NCBI GenBank assembly: GCA_022606425.2
Contig: JAHDVF020001344.1
Location: 62,001 to 126,000, forward strand
Length of the DNA stretch: 64,000 nucleotides
Direction of reading: 5' to 3'
Source of the DNA: Lepidostoma basale
Lineage: Eukaryota > Arthropoda > Insecta > Trichoptera > Lepidostomatidae
Part shown: positions 32,661 to 42,930 of the stretch, in pieces
Position numbering within the stretch: position 1 is the stretch's first letter
How the letters are laid out: each line of letters starts with the position of its first letter
Translations under genes and position numbers: made by a program
Notes under the pieces: model-generated
The model's input: the letters and a program-made list of their open reading frames with translations, nothing else
What the model was told of the DNA's origin: nothing
Databases searched by the model: none

Positions 32661-33410
32661 TAAATAAAACGATGTTTTTTAACTACTTCCACTTTTGTCT
32701 TTATTTAGACAGCGACCGGATTTGCCAGGCTCGCTGGCATCGACAGACTGGTGTATTGTAAACTTAGTCCTTTATATACATATAGATCAGGGGTGGTAAA
32801 CATGATTCTATACAAAAATAATCTTCAAATATTTATGTATATTGGGTATAGCAACGGGGAGTGCACAAACAGTAGTTGGTCATTAAGAACTACTTGGTCA
32901 GGGGTATAGTATTTTAGCCTATTTATTTCTAAAATTTCTAATTTGTCTAGTTTTTGATTTTTTGGGCATTTATGTAAGATTTGAGCGTTTTCGGTTGGGT
33001 TAAATATATGATTGTTTTCAATAAGGTGGTTAACAAAATTGGAGTTCGTTTTATTATTTCTCCAACTTTGTACATGTTCCCCGATTCTAGTTTTGAAGGC
33101 CCTTCCTGTTTGGCCTACATAGCTTGCAGGACACGTACTGCAGTTAAGTATGTATGTGCCTGAATTTTGCATATTATCTCTTTTTTCTGCATATTGTCTC
33201 TTTTAAAATATTAAATTCAGAAAATTTTACGTAAATATTTGAAGATTATTTTTGTATAGAATCATGTTTACCACCCCTGATCTGTATGTATATAAAGGAC
33301 TAAGTTTACAATAGTGTTACCAGTCTGTCGATGCCAGCGAGCCTGGCGAAACCGGTCGCTGTCTAAATAAAGACAAAAGTGGAAGTAGTTAAAAAACATC
33401 GTTTTATTTA
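32661..33410 (-). mobile_element. Penelope-like element remnant with inverted terminal repeats
   Basis: Left arm 32,661-32,835 and right arm 33,232-33,410 are near-perfect reverse complements. Between them lies a GIY-YIG coding segment on the minus strand. Penelope elements characteristically carry terminal repeats in direct or inverted orientation; here they are inverted. Both arms contain a GATGCCAGCGAGCCTGGC... hairpin followed by GAAACCGGTCG (GCAAATCCGG in the left arm). RT sequence is absent. Confidence 0.85.
32825..33172 (-). pseudogene. Penelope GIY-YIG endonuclease domain
   Basis: 115 codons open: GTYILNCSTCPASYVGQTGR near residues 4-23, TRIGEHVQSWRNN, then FVNHLIENNHIFN and KLDKLEILEINRL. 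This is the C-terminal GIY-YIG nuclease of Penelope-type retroelements, with the GTY...YVG core, the catalytic-region arginine (TGRAFKTR) and glutamate (ILEIN). The RT domain that should precede it is missing, and the frame runs into the left terminal repeat. The Met at 33,172 is internal to the ancestral protein. Confidence 0.85.
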
Positions 33411-33449
33411 ACTAGGATAAAAGAAAACTGTTAAGTGTTTTTTTAAACT

Positions 33450-33730
33450 GTGTTGGTTTGGATAAATGGAACGCATGGATGAAGAATGAATTGTAAAGTA
33501 AATATAAGTTTACTGTATTAATGGAGTACGGAGTCGTAGTAAAACGGAGGAAAACTTGGCACGACCAAATTAATCAAAATTTAAAGGTTAGAAGTTGGAA
33601 GAATCGATGTGCGTGTACGACTTGTTGTATGAATGTGGAGGAATCAAGAGACGTGTGTGAGAATCGAGTAATATGGCGATACATTTTCTCTACCTACCCC
33701 TTCGGAGAAACGGCGTTATGGTTGGTTTTT
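33450..33730 (+). pseudogene. RTE-A2 LINE 3' fragment
   Basis: Frames together give MERMDEE, TWHDQINQNLKV, CACTTCCMNVEESRDVC and IFSTYPFGETA. Frameshifts and stops; the TGGTTGG end lacks a clear GTT repeat. Confidence 0.75.
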
Positions 33731-34124
33731 ATAATTATGGAATACTTTGCTATAAACGATAAACATTATATAGGACAATGATCACACAATACGTAGTTAC
33801 ATAGAGATGGTTCGTTTATTTTAACCGTCATCTGTATGAACGAACTCTCGCGAACAGATGAATAGCGAATAATATCAAGTATTTCTCGAGCTATACATAC
33901 TCGTACAAAACACAAGTGCTTTCATTATTACATAATGAGGAGATAAAATAACTATCCAACGGAGAAGCTGTTCGGGTCTGATGTATAGTACTTTTGATTC
34001 ATATCGTAACAATCCTTAAATCCACAGTAGCATCTGATCCATCTTACACAGTTTCATTAATAATATTTCTACACTCAGGGATAGAGTCTGTGAAAAAATG
34101 TTTGGTATAAGTGCAAAAGGTGAT
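33731..34124. other. Unassigned stretch
   Basis: No gene, element end or structural motif recognised. Confidence 0.45.
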
Positions 34125-34164
34125 GTCTTCTTCCTTATATTTTTCTTAGTGTAGGCCTTGTTTA

Positions 34165-34813
34165 TTAACGCTTACCACTCCATTATTTTTTGATATTGTT
34201 TGTCAGACAACTCTAATTTAAATAATTTTAAAATATTTTTATTGTTAGATAGTTACAAAAAAAATCGTTAAAAATTCATTTGTAATGATTTATTCTTCAA
34301 ATAAAAAACAACTTACAAAAAACATTATAGACTACTTATATTTTTGCATAGTATGGTTCTTTTTAAAACAATCACCAAGATGAATACCAGGTTTTCTGGA
34401 ACAGGTCTCACAAAACCACACTGTTTCCCATCTTCCCCCTGGAATCTTTCTGTTACTGCACACAGTACAGTCTTTAGAACCTTTGTCCAGATTCGCAATG
34501 AAGTGAAGCTTGTACTCTAATTGCTCCTCTGAATGACGTATCACACGAAGTTTCCGCCATTTCAGGTTATGTGAATATACAAGGATTATTTTATAGTAAA
34601 ATACAAATGGAAAATAGTCAAAATCTTATTAAAACGTGAAATACAATGTTTTTTAACAAATAATCGCAAGAAACAACGACACGTGTCAAGTTTTGGGCGC
34701 GAAAATACACCGCGCGCGCAAGTTTTATATTGTCGGCCGCCAGCCGACAAATGAGTTGTAGCGTACATATAGCGATGTCGGCTGGCATTTGACAAAGGAG
34801 TGGTAAGGGTTAA
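34165..34813 (-). mobile_element. Non-autonomous piggyBac-like element with TTAA ends
   Basis: TTAA at 34,165-34,168 and at 34,810-34,813 flank 641 bp whose termini are inverted: CGCTTACCACTCC on the left and CCCTTACCACTCC on the right (12 of 13 match). A subterminal inverted pair (GCCAGCCGACA / TGTCGGCTGGC) lies near 34,740 and 34,775. It encloses only the C-terminus of a transposase. TTAA targeting and the Cys-rich tail are those of piggyBac. Confidence 0.9.
34332..34544 (-). pseudogene. piggyBac transposase C-terminal Cys-rich domain
   Basis: 70 codons from an internal Met: HSEEQLEYKLHFIANLDKG, then CTVCSNRK, WFCETCSRKPG and GDCFKKNHT, and a stop. The spaced CxxC, CxxC, C and H residues form the zinc-binding tail that follows the DDD catalytic core in piggyBac transposases. 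The frame remains open slightly upstream (KWRKLRVIR). The catalytic core is gone, so it cannot transpose itself. Confidence 0.85.
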
Positions 34814-35041
34814 GAGAACTTGGCCTCCTGCTAGGTTGACTCCCAGCTCTGGTGGTCCACCTTGGATTGGCCGTGCAATGCAATGAGAGGGAGTCTGAAT
34901 GCATCCATTCTTCACGTGTGCATATTAAAATCTTCTCCTTTTTCCTACCCCACCTAACGACATTATTGACCTCATATTTTTCCCTTGTCCTTGAGCTCTT
35001 AATTCTATCGGTTCGTGCCTTGTCTATTATGTTTCTGTGTG

Positions 35042-35099
35042 TCTTTATTTCTGATAATATGTGTATATTATTTTCTACACATATTATCAGAAATAAAGT
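35042..35099. repeat. Near-perfect hairpin
   Basis: CTTTATTTCTGATAATATGTG and its inverse complement are separated by about ten bases, giving a stem of roughly 23 bp. No gene follows closely, so I do not call it a terminator; it may be a foldback scar. Confidence 0.75.
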
Positions 35100-35104
35100 C
35101 TAAC

Positions 35105-35285
35105 GCAATTATTATTGTCACGTGAATTCTCTCGAAACAAATACGGCGTGATTTTGTTATGATTATACATGATTGATAATTATACCCGGCGATGATAATG
35201 TGATATCGATTCTCACTGTCATCACCGGGAATCAACACGGGATCTTCGTTGTGGTAGTTATAGCTGTTAGCCGCCACGAAAGCCT
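35105..35285 (-). mobile_element. SINE-T copy, diverged
   Basis: Minus strand: a diverged tRNA-like head (TGGCGGCTAACAGC; B-box-like GTTGATTCCCGG near 35,225-35,237) and a body ending AGAATTCACGTGACAATAAT. No poly(A). Confidence 0.6.
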
Positions 35286-35329
35286 TTATTGTGGGTATAT
35301 GATTATTATTATTTTGTCGAGTCGCTCTT

Positions 35330-35560
35330 TACATCATGACGCATGAGCCCAATTGATGTAAAGGGTATTATAGCTTTCATCATGATTTTCGTAACATGTG
35401 ATAGGTAGTTAATATTTCGCCATTTTATTGTCATGTGAATTCTACACCAGACCAAGGACAGTGTGACAATCACACTGTCCTCGTCGGGAATCGAACCCGG
35501 AATCTTCGGGGTGGCAGTCAATGCACTTATCACTAAGGTCGTCAATGGTAGCCACGAAGG
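35330..35560 (-). mobile_element. SINE-T copy
   Basis: Minus strand: ACCTTAGTGATAAGTGCAT in the A-box area, a B box GGTTCGATTCCC near 35,488-35,500, then the CAGTGTGATTGTCACACTGT hairpin and the GAATTCACATGACAATAAAA body, as in the 9.1-kb copy. The 3' end differs and the poly(A) is lost. Confidence 0.7.
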
Positions 35561-35569
35561 TCGTCAAAA

Positions 35570-36115
35570 GACTGCCATACTTTTCTTTCCTGACATATTG
35601 CTCTTGCTTCCTCAACATTCATACATTGGGTCATGCATTTAATAAACTTTAAGTGCACCATTCACTTTGTTACCTGCCCCAACCCTTCTTTCAATATCCC
35701 TCTCCTCTCGCCCATTTCTTGTTAACATACTACCTAAATACACGAACTCAACTACTTGCTCCAAATTTTCACCATTCACGCTTATGTTGCAGACTTTCTT
35801 ATAATAACTTTAACTAACTAACTAACCATCACGCCGTCTCTCCGAAGGGGTAGGCAGAAAGAATGGACTGCCACACTTTTCTTTCCTGACATATTTCTCT
35901 CGCTTCCTCAACATTCATGCATCGTGTCATGCACGCGCGTAGATTTCTCTGACTCCCCACATGGCCGACATTCAATATTTGATTTATTTGATCGTGCCAC
36001 GTTTTCCTCGGTCTTCCTCTATTTCTGGTTCCATTTACATCATTAACATATAATTTTTTTACCATTCTTTCTTCATTCATTCTTTTCATATGTCCAAACC
36101 ATCTTAATGATCCTA
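35570..36115 (-). pseudogene. RTE-A1 LINE fragments, rearranged
   Basis: Main part 35,815-36,115: minus strand MERMNEERMVKKLYVNDVNG-like, GRPRKTWHDQINQIL, ACMTRCMNVEEAREIC, ILSAYPFGETA, stop and the GTTA tail. A second piece (35,640-35,810) reads NISVNGENLEQVVEFVYLGS and RVGAGNKV, normally upstream in the protein. A third (35,570-35,637) repeats the very end. The pieces are out of order, so there was rearrangement or repeated insertion. Confidence 0.75.
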
Positions 36116-36940
36116 TATAACTTATAATTACTTTAGATTTAAGTAAATAAATATTTTGTTTTTAGCATCACAGGACGTCTTTATATTTTCTTACGCGTGA
36201 TATGAGATATATTTTACACTTTTATGGGCACATTTCAGTAATAGCAAGCGCATTTTTTTTTACATTTCCACGTTAGTGTATCTTTTTGAACCTTATACAC
36301 GGCAGTCATTTTCATTTCTCGTTTAATGGCTCCATTCATACAGTCTAAGGCTTCGGAATCCATTATTTTGTTTAATTTACCTATACGTATTAAATTACGT
36401 GTAAGAAAACGCGGAATATTTCCGCATTACATATTTCAAAGTTATAGTTCTAAATTATATCGAATAGAGAAGAAATTATATATCGTTTTACTTACGTATC
36501 ATATCTATGTAATTTTAGGTTATGAAGTTTCTGGAATTAAAAATATTCAATGATAATTAAATTGCTTTCAGGTTATTTCAAAGGATGATAGCGAAAATAT
36601 TTAAAAATTGGACGTCGAAGCTCTACAAGAATATGAAGAAACTTGCTTCCGTAAGTTTAATATTTGGTATTGCGCTATTTTACTAATGTTATTTTATTAT
36701 TATGATTTTAATTAGTTGTTTAAAATACAATTAATATGACATTTGATGAATTCAAACATAAAGGTGTTCTTTATACGCGTACTTTGGTCAGGGAAATATT
36801 GAAATTACCACAGCAACGATAAGAAAGTTCTAATGATATACAATATCGATTTATTCGTTTTACTTACGTGTCATTTTAGGTTATGACGTTTCGTTGTGTA
36901 ATAATTAGTTAATTGGTATAATCTATTTTAATAATGTTAT
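36116..36940. other. AT-rich stretch related in part to Helitron interior
   Basis: About 36,830-36,950 (TTAATTGGTATAATCTATTTTA, TGTTATTTTAATGTA) resembles 46,080-46,140 inside the Helitron. A 75-codon open frame at 36,326 is AT-driven and unassigned. Confidence 0.45.
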
Positions 36941-36941
36941 T

Positions 36942-37330
36942 TTAATGTAAAATTGTTCTGGCAGGGCAAAAATCTATATCTTTGGGATTAGATATTAAGT
37001 TTTGATAAAATAATTCACTAGAGGAGCCTGGTTGTGAGAGACCACTGGTCCAATGGGGAAATTTTTGTATTGGGATTGAAATCATTTTGTTAATGAGCCA
37101 TATTGGTACATCTGCATGTTGCAATTCTTCTTTATTTTCCATTCCACTGAGTAATTCCAGCAGCACACATACCCAAATACACTATGAGTTACTTCAGCCG
37201 TTTTAGTTTTTCTCTGAAAACAAATGCTGTGATAGGTAAACATATCCTTATATGCAGCATTAGCTGTCTCAGTTGGAAGAGTCCAGTAATATTAACCATT
37301 TTTGACCATTAAATTCAACATAATGCTGAG
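36942..37330 (-). other. Coding-like block of unknown origin
   Basis: Minus-strand frames show a rather natural composition: VEFNGQKWLILLDSS, then YWTLPTETANAAYKDMFTYH in another frame, and LLELLSGMENKEELQHADVP with WLINKM in the 74-codon frame ending at 36,942. Frames switch, so if coding it is a pseudogene. I do not recognise a family. Confidence 0.3.
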
Positions 37331-37382
37331 ATTTAAAATATTCAAAGATAATTAAATTGCTTTCAGGTCATTTCATTTGCTT

Positions 37383-37456
37383 GAGGATGGGGAAGACAAC
37401 GCAGAAGATAATGGATTGCGCATGTGCAGAGGATGGGGAAAACAACGCAGAAGATA
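37383..37456 (+). repeat. 28-bp direct duplication, period 46
   Basis: GAGGATGGGGAAxACAACGC followed by AGAAGATA occurs at 37,383-37,410 and 37,429-37,456. The following frame contains WGKQRRRYWNLHVQRMDP, faintly like an RTE C-terminus. Confidence 0.6.
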
Positions 37457-37619
37457 CTGGAATTTGCATGTCCAGAGAATGGATCCCACACCTCGATATA
37501 TGCGTATCACAAGACAATGTTGTTATCTTTATGAACTAATTTGGAATGGTATGTATTATAGGGTTTAAATTGGATTAATTGGTTTAATTCGTTACATAAA
37601 AATAAAGACAATTTATGTT

Positions 37620-38040
37620 TACTACTCCATGATACATTCTCATCTGTCTTACCTTTCCTGTATTTGGAACTTTATTACAAAGCAGAAAGCTACTGAGATT
37701 CAGGTGATCCAAAATCGGGCTGTTAGAAATATTTACCGTCTACCGTGGTACACTCATGTAAGGGACCTATATTCTCAAACGAAAATAATTCCATTTCAAA
37801 TCCATCCAAAATTAGAGATCACTAAAATTATACTACAAATAATAAAGTCATCAACGCACTCTAATACTCGACCAATATTCAATACGGACGTACATCAACA
37901 TGATACGCGCTCACAGAATAAGAAGCATTGCATTCAACTGGATTCGGTGTAAAATCCTTACAATTTATAGCCTCTACGGAATTTAATAAACTCCCTAATG
38001 ATTGATAATGATGTCGAACCAAAAACTTCAATCTGATAAA
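37620..38040 (+). pseudogene. Jockey/CR1-like LINE C-terminal fragment
   Basis: An open frame (37,629-37,952) reads IHSHLSYLSCIWNF, then EIQVIQNRAVRNIYRLPWYT and VRDLYSQTKIIPF. This is the region after the RT catalytic domain in LINE proteins (HLxYxxxIWG...LQNRAxR). No RT catalytic motif is present. It belongs to a family other than J1-J3. Confidence 0.8.
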
Positions 38041-38209
38041 CTAAAAAGTAATTTTTACATTACATTTTTACATTTTTACATTACACATAAGCTACTTTTA
38101 GTAGTTTTCATTCATATATGAAAATTCCATTATTAATTTCAGGTAAGGTTTTTAAATTTACAGTTTATAGACAATAATTAAGCACATTCCCAAACGTGCC
38201 ACCTATATA

Positions 38210-38355
38210 CCTATCTGAATTTTGTGTTGCTCGGGCTTTCACAGTAGCAGGTTCGTCCGCCTGAAATATGCTTCCTGCATGCCTCAGATGCATTGACAAT
38301 ACGACAGACTTTAAATCTCACCTAAAAACCCACCTTTTCAAAATATCGCATAAAA
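38210..38355 (+). pseudogene. LINE extreme C-terminal fragment
   Basis: Reads FTVAGSSA, a stop, NMLPACLRCIDNTTDFKSHL and KTHLFKISH, the FxxxAPxLWNxLP...FKxxLKTHLF closing motif of CR1-like LINEs. It abuts a Helitron-like piece. Confidence 0.7.
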
Positions 38356-38365
38356 TGTTAACAAC

Positions 38366-38525
38366 GGTTGTCTGTATATCAATAAACAATATTATATCAC
38401 ATTTGCACAAAACATTCATATGTTTAGAGAAACAAAATTCTTGATTTTGTTGTCCATGAAATTCACATCAGAGCCAATAAAGTAAGTTTCTACGATCGTG
38501 ATTTCGCTGTTGTCACATGCACCTT
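38366..38525 (-). mobile_element. Helitron-internal piece, minus orientation
   Basis: Reverse complement of the segment found at about 39,920-40,050 and 47,020-47,140 (words ATTCTTGATTTTGTTGTCCA and CAGAGCCAATAAAGTAAG). It includes the LINE-derived stretch that the Helitrons carry. Confidence 0.7.
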
Positions 38526-38599
38526 TCATGACTAAAAACATTGTCAAAGCGCCCTTGAGGTGAGCTATTCACGAAAACGGTGATTATACAAATTAAACA

Positions 38600-38795
38600 A
38601 ACAAACAAACCATCACGCCGTTTCCCCACAGGGGTAGGCAGAGAGAATGGACCATAACACTACTCTATCCTGGCAAACCTCTCTAGCTTCCTCCACATTC
38701 ATACAACGAGTCATACACGCATGTCGATTCCTCCGACTTCTAACATGACCAACCTTAAAAATCTGATTAATTTAATTAATTTGACAAATCAATCA
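38600..38795 (-). pseudogene. RTE-A2 LINE 3' fragment
   Basis: Tail shows as AAACAAACAAACAAACC; minus strand then reads the GETA end, CMTRCMNVEEAREV-like and a KVGHVRSRRN-like segment. Cut at the QINQI region. Confidence 0.75.
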
Positions 38796-38804
38796 AATTA
38801 ATCA

Positions 38805-39406
38805 GATTAAAAGGTTTTATAAGTTTTATCGTTTTTATAAAGAATTTTGACAAGTGTAGAAATAAATTTTTCATTTGTTCCAATGACTATTTGAATAATT
38901 TCTTCAATATTATTTTTAAGTTCTTGCTGGTTAAGTGCCTTATTACAGATAATTTAAAAAATGGTGGATACGTGTAACATAAATTAAATAAACACAAAAG
39001 TCCGGATCGTCCATGTCAACATGTGCAACATCGAAAAAAACATTATGTGTTATTACATTATGTGCTAAATTAAAAAACAGTGGATACGTGGAACATATTA
39101 TAAATTAAATAGACAATATGTGCACCGTCTAAAAAGAACATTTTGTGTTAAATTATTTTTATTTTGTTATTTTATTTTATATCATTGTGTTTTATATTAT
39201 TTGTTTTAGATTTATTTTGTGGGTGTTGGACGATCGAAGTGTGCGCGGGAGATACCTATTGGTGGCGATGAGGTTCGCAACCCATCACACCGCGTCTCCC
39301 GTGGGGCGAAAAGAGAAGGATGGAGTGCCGCATCAGTAAAAGTGTGACAGTCCATTCTTTCTGCTTACAATCGGGGAGACGGCGTGATGGTTAGTTAGTT
39401 AATTAG
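38805..39406 (+). mobile_element. SINE-A copy 4, with extended 5' part
   Basis: Colinear with copy 1 and reaches further 5' (38,805-38,890, AGAATTTTGACAAGTGTAGA), a part shared with the inverted fragment at 40.56-40.82 kb. The core frame reads DRSVRGRYLLVAMRFATHH as in copy 1. Ends in GATGGTTAGTTAGTTAATT. Confidence 0.8.
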
Positions 39407-39439
39407 TTAATTTGACAAATTAGCCTAATTATTATTATT

Positions 39440-40318
39440 ATTATTATGCATATAGCATTAACCGCCTTTTATATGAAGAATATCTTCAGCAAACAAGTGA
39501 ACAACAGTTGTAATTCATTCATTGTATGGAAATTAAAATTTTGCCTTATGCGCCTCTTCGGTGTCCGCCTTATGGCAATTAAAATTTTTTTTTTTTAATT
39601 CCAGGGACCAAAATTGATGAATCAAAGATCGGACCAAAGTTGCCGATGCAGCGTGTAAAATAACTAATGTTTAAATGGAATGGGATCGGTCATAAAGCAA
39701 GGACAACGGGTGATAAGATCTTCTGGCCTGGAGTGGCGAAAGAGTAACAGCTACACAAATTCTGGCAGATCACAAGCAAGATGGTCTGATGACATTAAAC
39801 GAGTGGCAGGAGGTCAATGGCGCAGAGCGGCGAGGGATACAGTTGTGGAAGTCGGGAAGGGAGGCTTTTGTAGTATTATCATCTATATTATTATTCCACG
39901 CCAGCGCACTCGCAGTGCCGAAATCACGATCGTAGAAACTTACTTTATTGGCTCTGATGTGAATTTCATGGACAACAAAATCAAGAGTTTTGTTTCTTTA
40001 ATATAATGAATGTTTTCTGCAAATGTGATATAATATTGTTTATTTGATTATTAAATTTCATATAAAATATTCAAAAAATAGTTTTTCAATTACATTAGTA
40101 ATATGTATTCAAGTTTATAATTCACAGCGAGTTTGCTTGGATTGAAACTTTGTTTTAAAGATATACTCGTAGACACACATTTTTGCATCCATACACACGG
40201 CATTTAATCCAATAAATAAACGAATTGTTATTGAACTTTAATTGTATTTGTTGAATATATATTGGGTTTATTTATGTACTCGAATTTAGCAATAGCGAAG
40301 CGTTGCCGGGTCAGCTAG
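39440..40318 (+). mobile_element. Helitron copy 2, 5'-truncated
   Basis: Matches 46,500-47,407 throughout and ends in the same GCGAAGCGTTGCCGGGTCAG then CTAG, followed by T, as Helitrons do. The hairpin GCAA...TTGC lies just before the CTAG. It carries an RTE-B-like remnant (RSQARWSDDIKRVAGGQWRR) and a LINE C-terminal remnant (TATTCCACGCC... ). No Rep/helicase is present. Confidence 0.8.
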
Positions 40319-40559
40319 TTCTTTATAAAAATGACGTATGAATCAGCCTGTAGGTAGAGTTATACCGCGTCACTAATTAGGCAGAGAACTCGAGAATGAA
40401 TCGATGATTGATGATAATGTCAAGCCATGAAATTAGGTTGAGCATCTTTTTGATGTCGCACTGACTTTCATTTTTTTAATTGAGGTCAAAAATTCGTATT
40501 TCATATTTTATCGTATGATGCAAAGTATGTCACTAGGTGTTGCGTGTAGTTATATAAAC

Positions 40560-40818
40560 TATTTAGCACATAATGTCATAACACATAATGTTTTTTTTCG
40601 ATGTCGCACATGTTGACATGGACGATCCATACTTTTGTGTTTATTTAATTTATGTTACACGTATCCACCGTTTTTAAAATTAGCTGTAATTAGGCACTTA
40701 ACCAGCAAGAACTTAAAAATAATATTGAAGAAATTATTTAAATTGTCATTGGAACAAACGAAAAATTTATTTTTACACCTGTCAAAATTCTTTATAAAAA
40801 CGATAAAACTAATATAAT
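40560..40818 (-). mobile_element. SINE-A 5' half, inverted
   Basis: Reverse complement of about 38,810-39,065: AACACATAATG, GACATGGACGATCCATAC, then CAGCAAGAACTTAAAAATAA and TTTATAAAAACGATAAAACT. The GC-rich core and tail are missing. With copy 4 it brackets Helitron copy 2 as an inverted pair. Confidence 0.75.
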
Positions 40819-41359
40819 TTTAACAGCAAAACAGAACAAACGTATTACGTTTCACAATTAACTATTGTAAAGTGCGGCAACAGTTAAATTGACCAAAACA
40901 ATTCACTTTTACACGAAATATCTCCAAATTTACAGGAGCACCGTATGAACCAAACCAAATTTTCAAAATCAGAATCAGACTATATAAAATAGTTTAATTA
41001 TTGGAAAGAACTATTATCTTCATTTTAAATATTGTTATTGTTAAAATTGTATATTACAATTGAATATATTAAACATTGAATGATTTGTTCATATACTTTC
41101 ATAAAACTGAATGTTTTTTTATTTATCTGACTTATTGATTACAATTTTTTTTTTTTTTTAGTGACAATTTTATTTTTAAAATATCTAGAATTAACTCAAT
41201 TTAACAAGAGTGAACATGTGTTTTCAAATAAATTTACATAACAAGTATTGTCTGATAGTCTAAATAATTAAGCATAATGATTTTCTCGACTTTTTACGTG
41301 ACCGACATTTAATATTAAATATTAATTAAATTTCGCCAGAATTTCCAATGTTGATACGA
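40819..41359. other. AT-rich stretch
   Basis: No feature recognised apart from a T run near 41,149-41,159. Confidence 0.5.
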
Positions 41360-41692
41360 GTATAAGGAAGGTATGTAGAGCGGAAGAAAGTGTTATGAAC
41401 CAAATTATGAAAGCAACACTTCGTTGGTTTGCACATATGGAACGCATGAATGAAGGAATAATGGTTAAGGAAGTATACTCGTACGTTAACAATATGAATG
41501 AAGTGTGGAGTCGTGGTAGACCGACTTTAAAGGTCGGCCATCTTAGAAGTCGGATGAATCGACTTGCGTGTATGAATCGCTGTATGAATGTGGAGGAAGC
41601 TAGAGACGTGAGTCAGAATCGAATAGAGTGGCGGTCCATTATTTTTTCCTACCCCTTCGGGGAAACGGCGTGATGGTTTGTTGTTGTTATGA
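41360..41692 (+). pseudogene. RTE-A2 LINE 3' fragment
   Basis: A 92-codon frame (41,395-41,673): MNQIMKATLRWFAHMERMNE, VWSRGRPTLKVGHLRSRMNR, LACMNRCMNVEEARDV and SYPFGETA with the normal stop. The KTWHDQINQ segment is deleted in frame. A short GTTGTTG tail follows. Confidence 0.8.
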
Positions 41693-42445
41693 ATTTAATA
41701 TTAAGAATATTTTAAGATATTAATTTAATAGAGTTATATATAAAAATCTTTATTTGTTTTTTGTTTAAATACATTTTATTCCGAAAAATATATTCGTAAT
41801 AATTCAGCTGTAGAATAACGCCTTGCACAGCAAAAAATTCACACGGCATCAATGTTTTATTAATGTAATATTTTTCCGTTTCATTTCTCTGGGTAAAAAG
41901 TATGTAGTATCGAATAATGACATTGGGATACCTTGTTGGAAAATCTAAAGGCTTCCAAATTTTCGTCGTTTATATTTCAAACGAACTCGATATTATGTAA
42001 AGTTGGAACATCGATTTAAGACAATTTGTCTAAGAAATAATATTCTCGTAAATAAAATACAACTTTGAAATTTTAAGTTTCCCAGATTTCGCGGAAAATG
42101 ATCACAGCACGAGAAAATAAAAGGAGGGTGGAAGAGTTTCTGCCGTGTCATTGGCTTCATCTGTTTTATTTCCTAGTCCGCAATACAGTTGGTGGCAGAT
42201 GGTATTTACACGCCCCATTTCACTAATGACGTAATGGTATTCCGATGGTGCCCCGTGTGATGGGTCGCTATGCTGCCAGGTATTTGCGTCATTTTACCTG
42301 CTATTTACAGGGTCTCGTGCTGACCGATGAAACTCTTACAAAATAAATATACAACTCTTAGAAAATGAAATCTTACATGAAACTTTTACAAAATGCTACT
42401 CCGCAACAATATTTTTAAAAAACTGTAATTCGCTTCTTCTCATTC
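41693..42445. other. Unassigned stretch
   Basis: Mixed AT-rich sequence, with a slightly GC-richer part near 42,150-42,320. No gene or repeat recognised. Confidence 0.45.
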
Positions 42446-42449
42446 AACT

Positions 42450-42700
42450 TGTTGTAGGTTTTTGAGTCCAGAGTTAAAGAGTCCACTACTACAGGATTCT
42501 CCTCCAGGCACCTCTATTTCGTTTTGGAGAACCATCATCCTGGTGGACGCCATCCATCTGGTATTTACTGCAGAACCAAATTCCCAATAGTTATGCCTGT
42601 GGGTAGAGCAATATCATTGCTTAACCGGGTCGTCTTGGAGGTCAATATATTTCTTGATAGTGTGAGTTGCCTCAGGGATGCAATTTCAATGTAATGATTG
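42450..42700 (+). pseudogene. J3 LINE C-terminal fragment
   Basis: One frame reads YCRTKFPIVMPVGRAISLLN, RVVLEVNIFLDS and CLRDAISM with a stop, matching the minus-strand copy at 43.69 kb and the AARTNLPLVTPVGRAxxLLN end of J2. Upstream (HLYFVLENHHPG) is frameshifted. Confidence 0.75.
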
Positions 42701-42769
42701 TTATCTCTGATGCGAAGTATTTACTTGGATCATATTGAGACTTGGATCGTAATAGCGCATCTGTATTAT

Positions 42770-42930
42770 TCAAATCAAATTAAATCAAATCAGTTTATGT
42801 ACTCAAAAGACATTACAAACAGCATAAATGTTTAAGGCATCTATTGAGTACAGGTAAGATATTATACACATACAACATAATACCAGGAACGCATTAGTGA
42901 TGGTTCGACATTAGGAAGACAAGATGTTTG
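42770..42930 (-). mobile_element. J2 LINE 3' UTR end
   Basis: Begins with ATCAAATTAAATCAAATCAG, then the reverse of the J2 3' UTR (CATCTATTGAGTACAGG, GGTTCGACATTAGGAAGACA). Severe 5' truncation, as usual for LINE copies. Confidence 0.8.

Larger units (their letters stand above)
34125..34970 (-). pseudogene. RTE-C LINE 3' end split by piggyBac
   Basis: The TCTTCTTCC-type tail and GTGTAGGCCTTG (34,125-34,164) plus GAGAACTTGGCCTCC... (34,814-34,970) join across the TTAA to give the same order as the RTE-C end at 62.9-63.1 kb. The right part, minus strand, reads NVVRWGRKRRR and a PRWTTRAGSQP-like end, with frameshifts. Confidence 0.65.

Noticed and set aside
35042..35099. Hairpin as a transcription terminator
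   Set aside because: This is a eukaryotic sequence with no upstream gene, and there is no T run arrangement of bacterial type.
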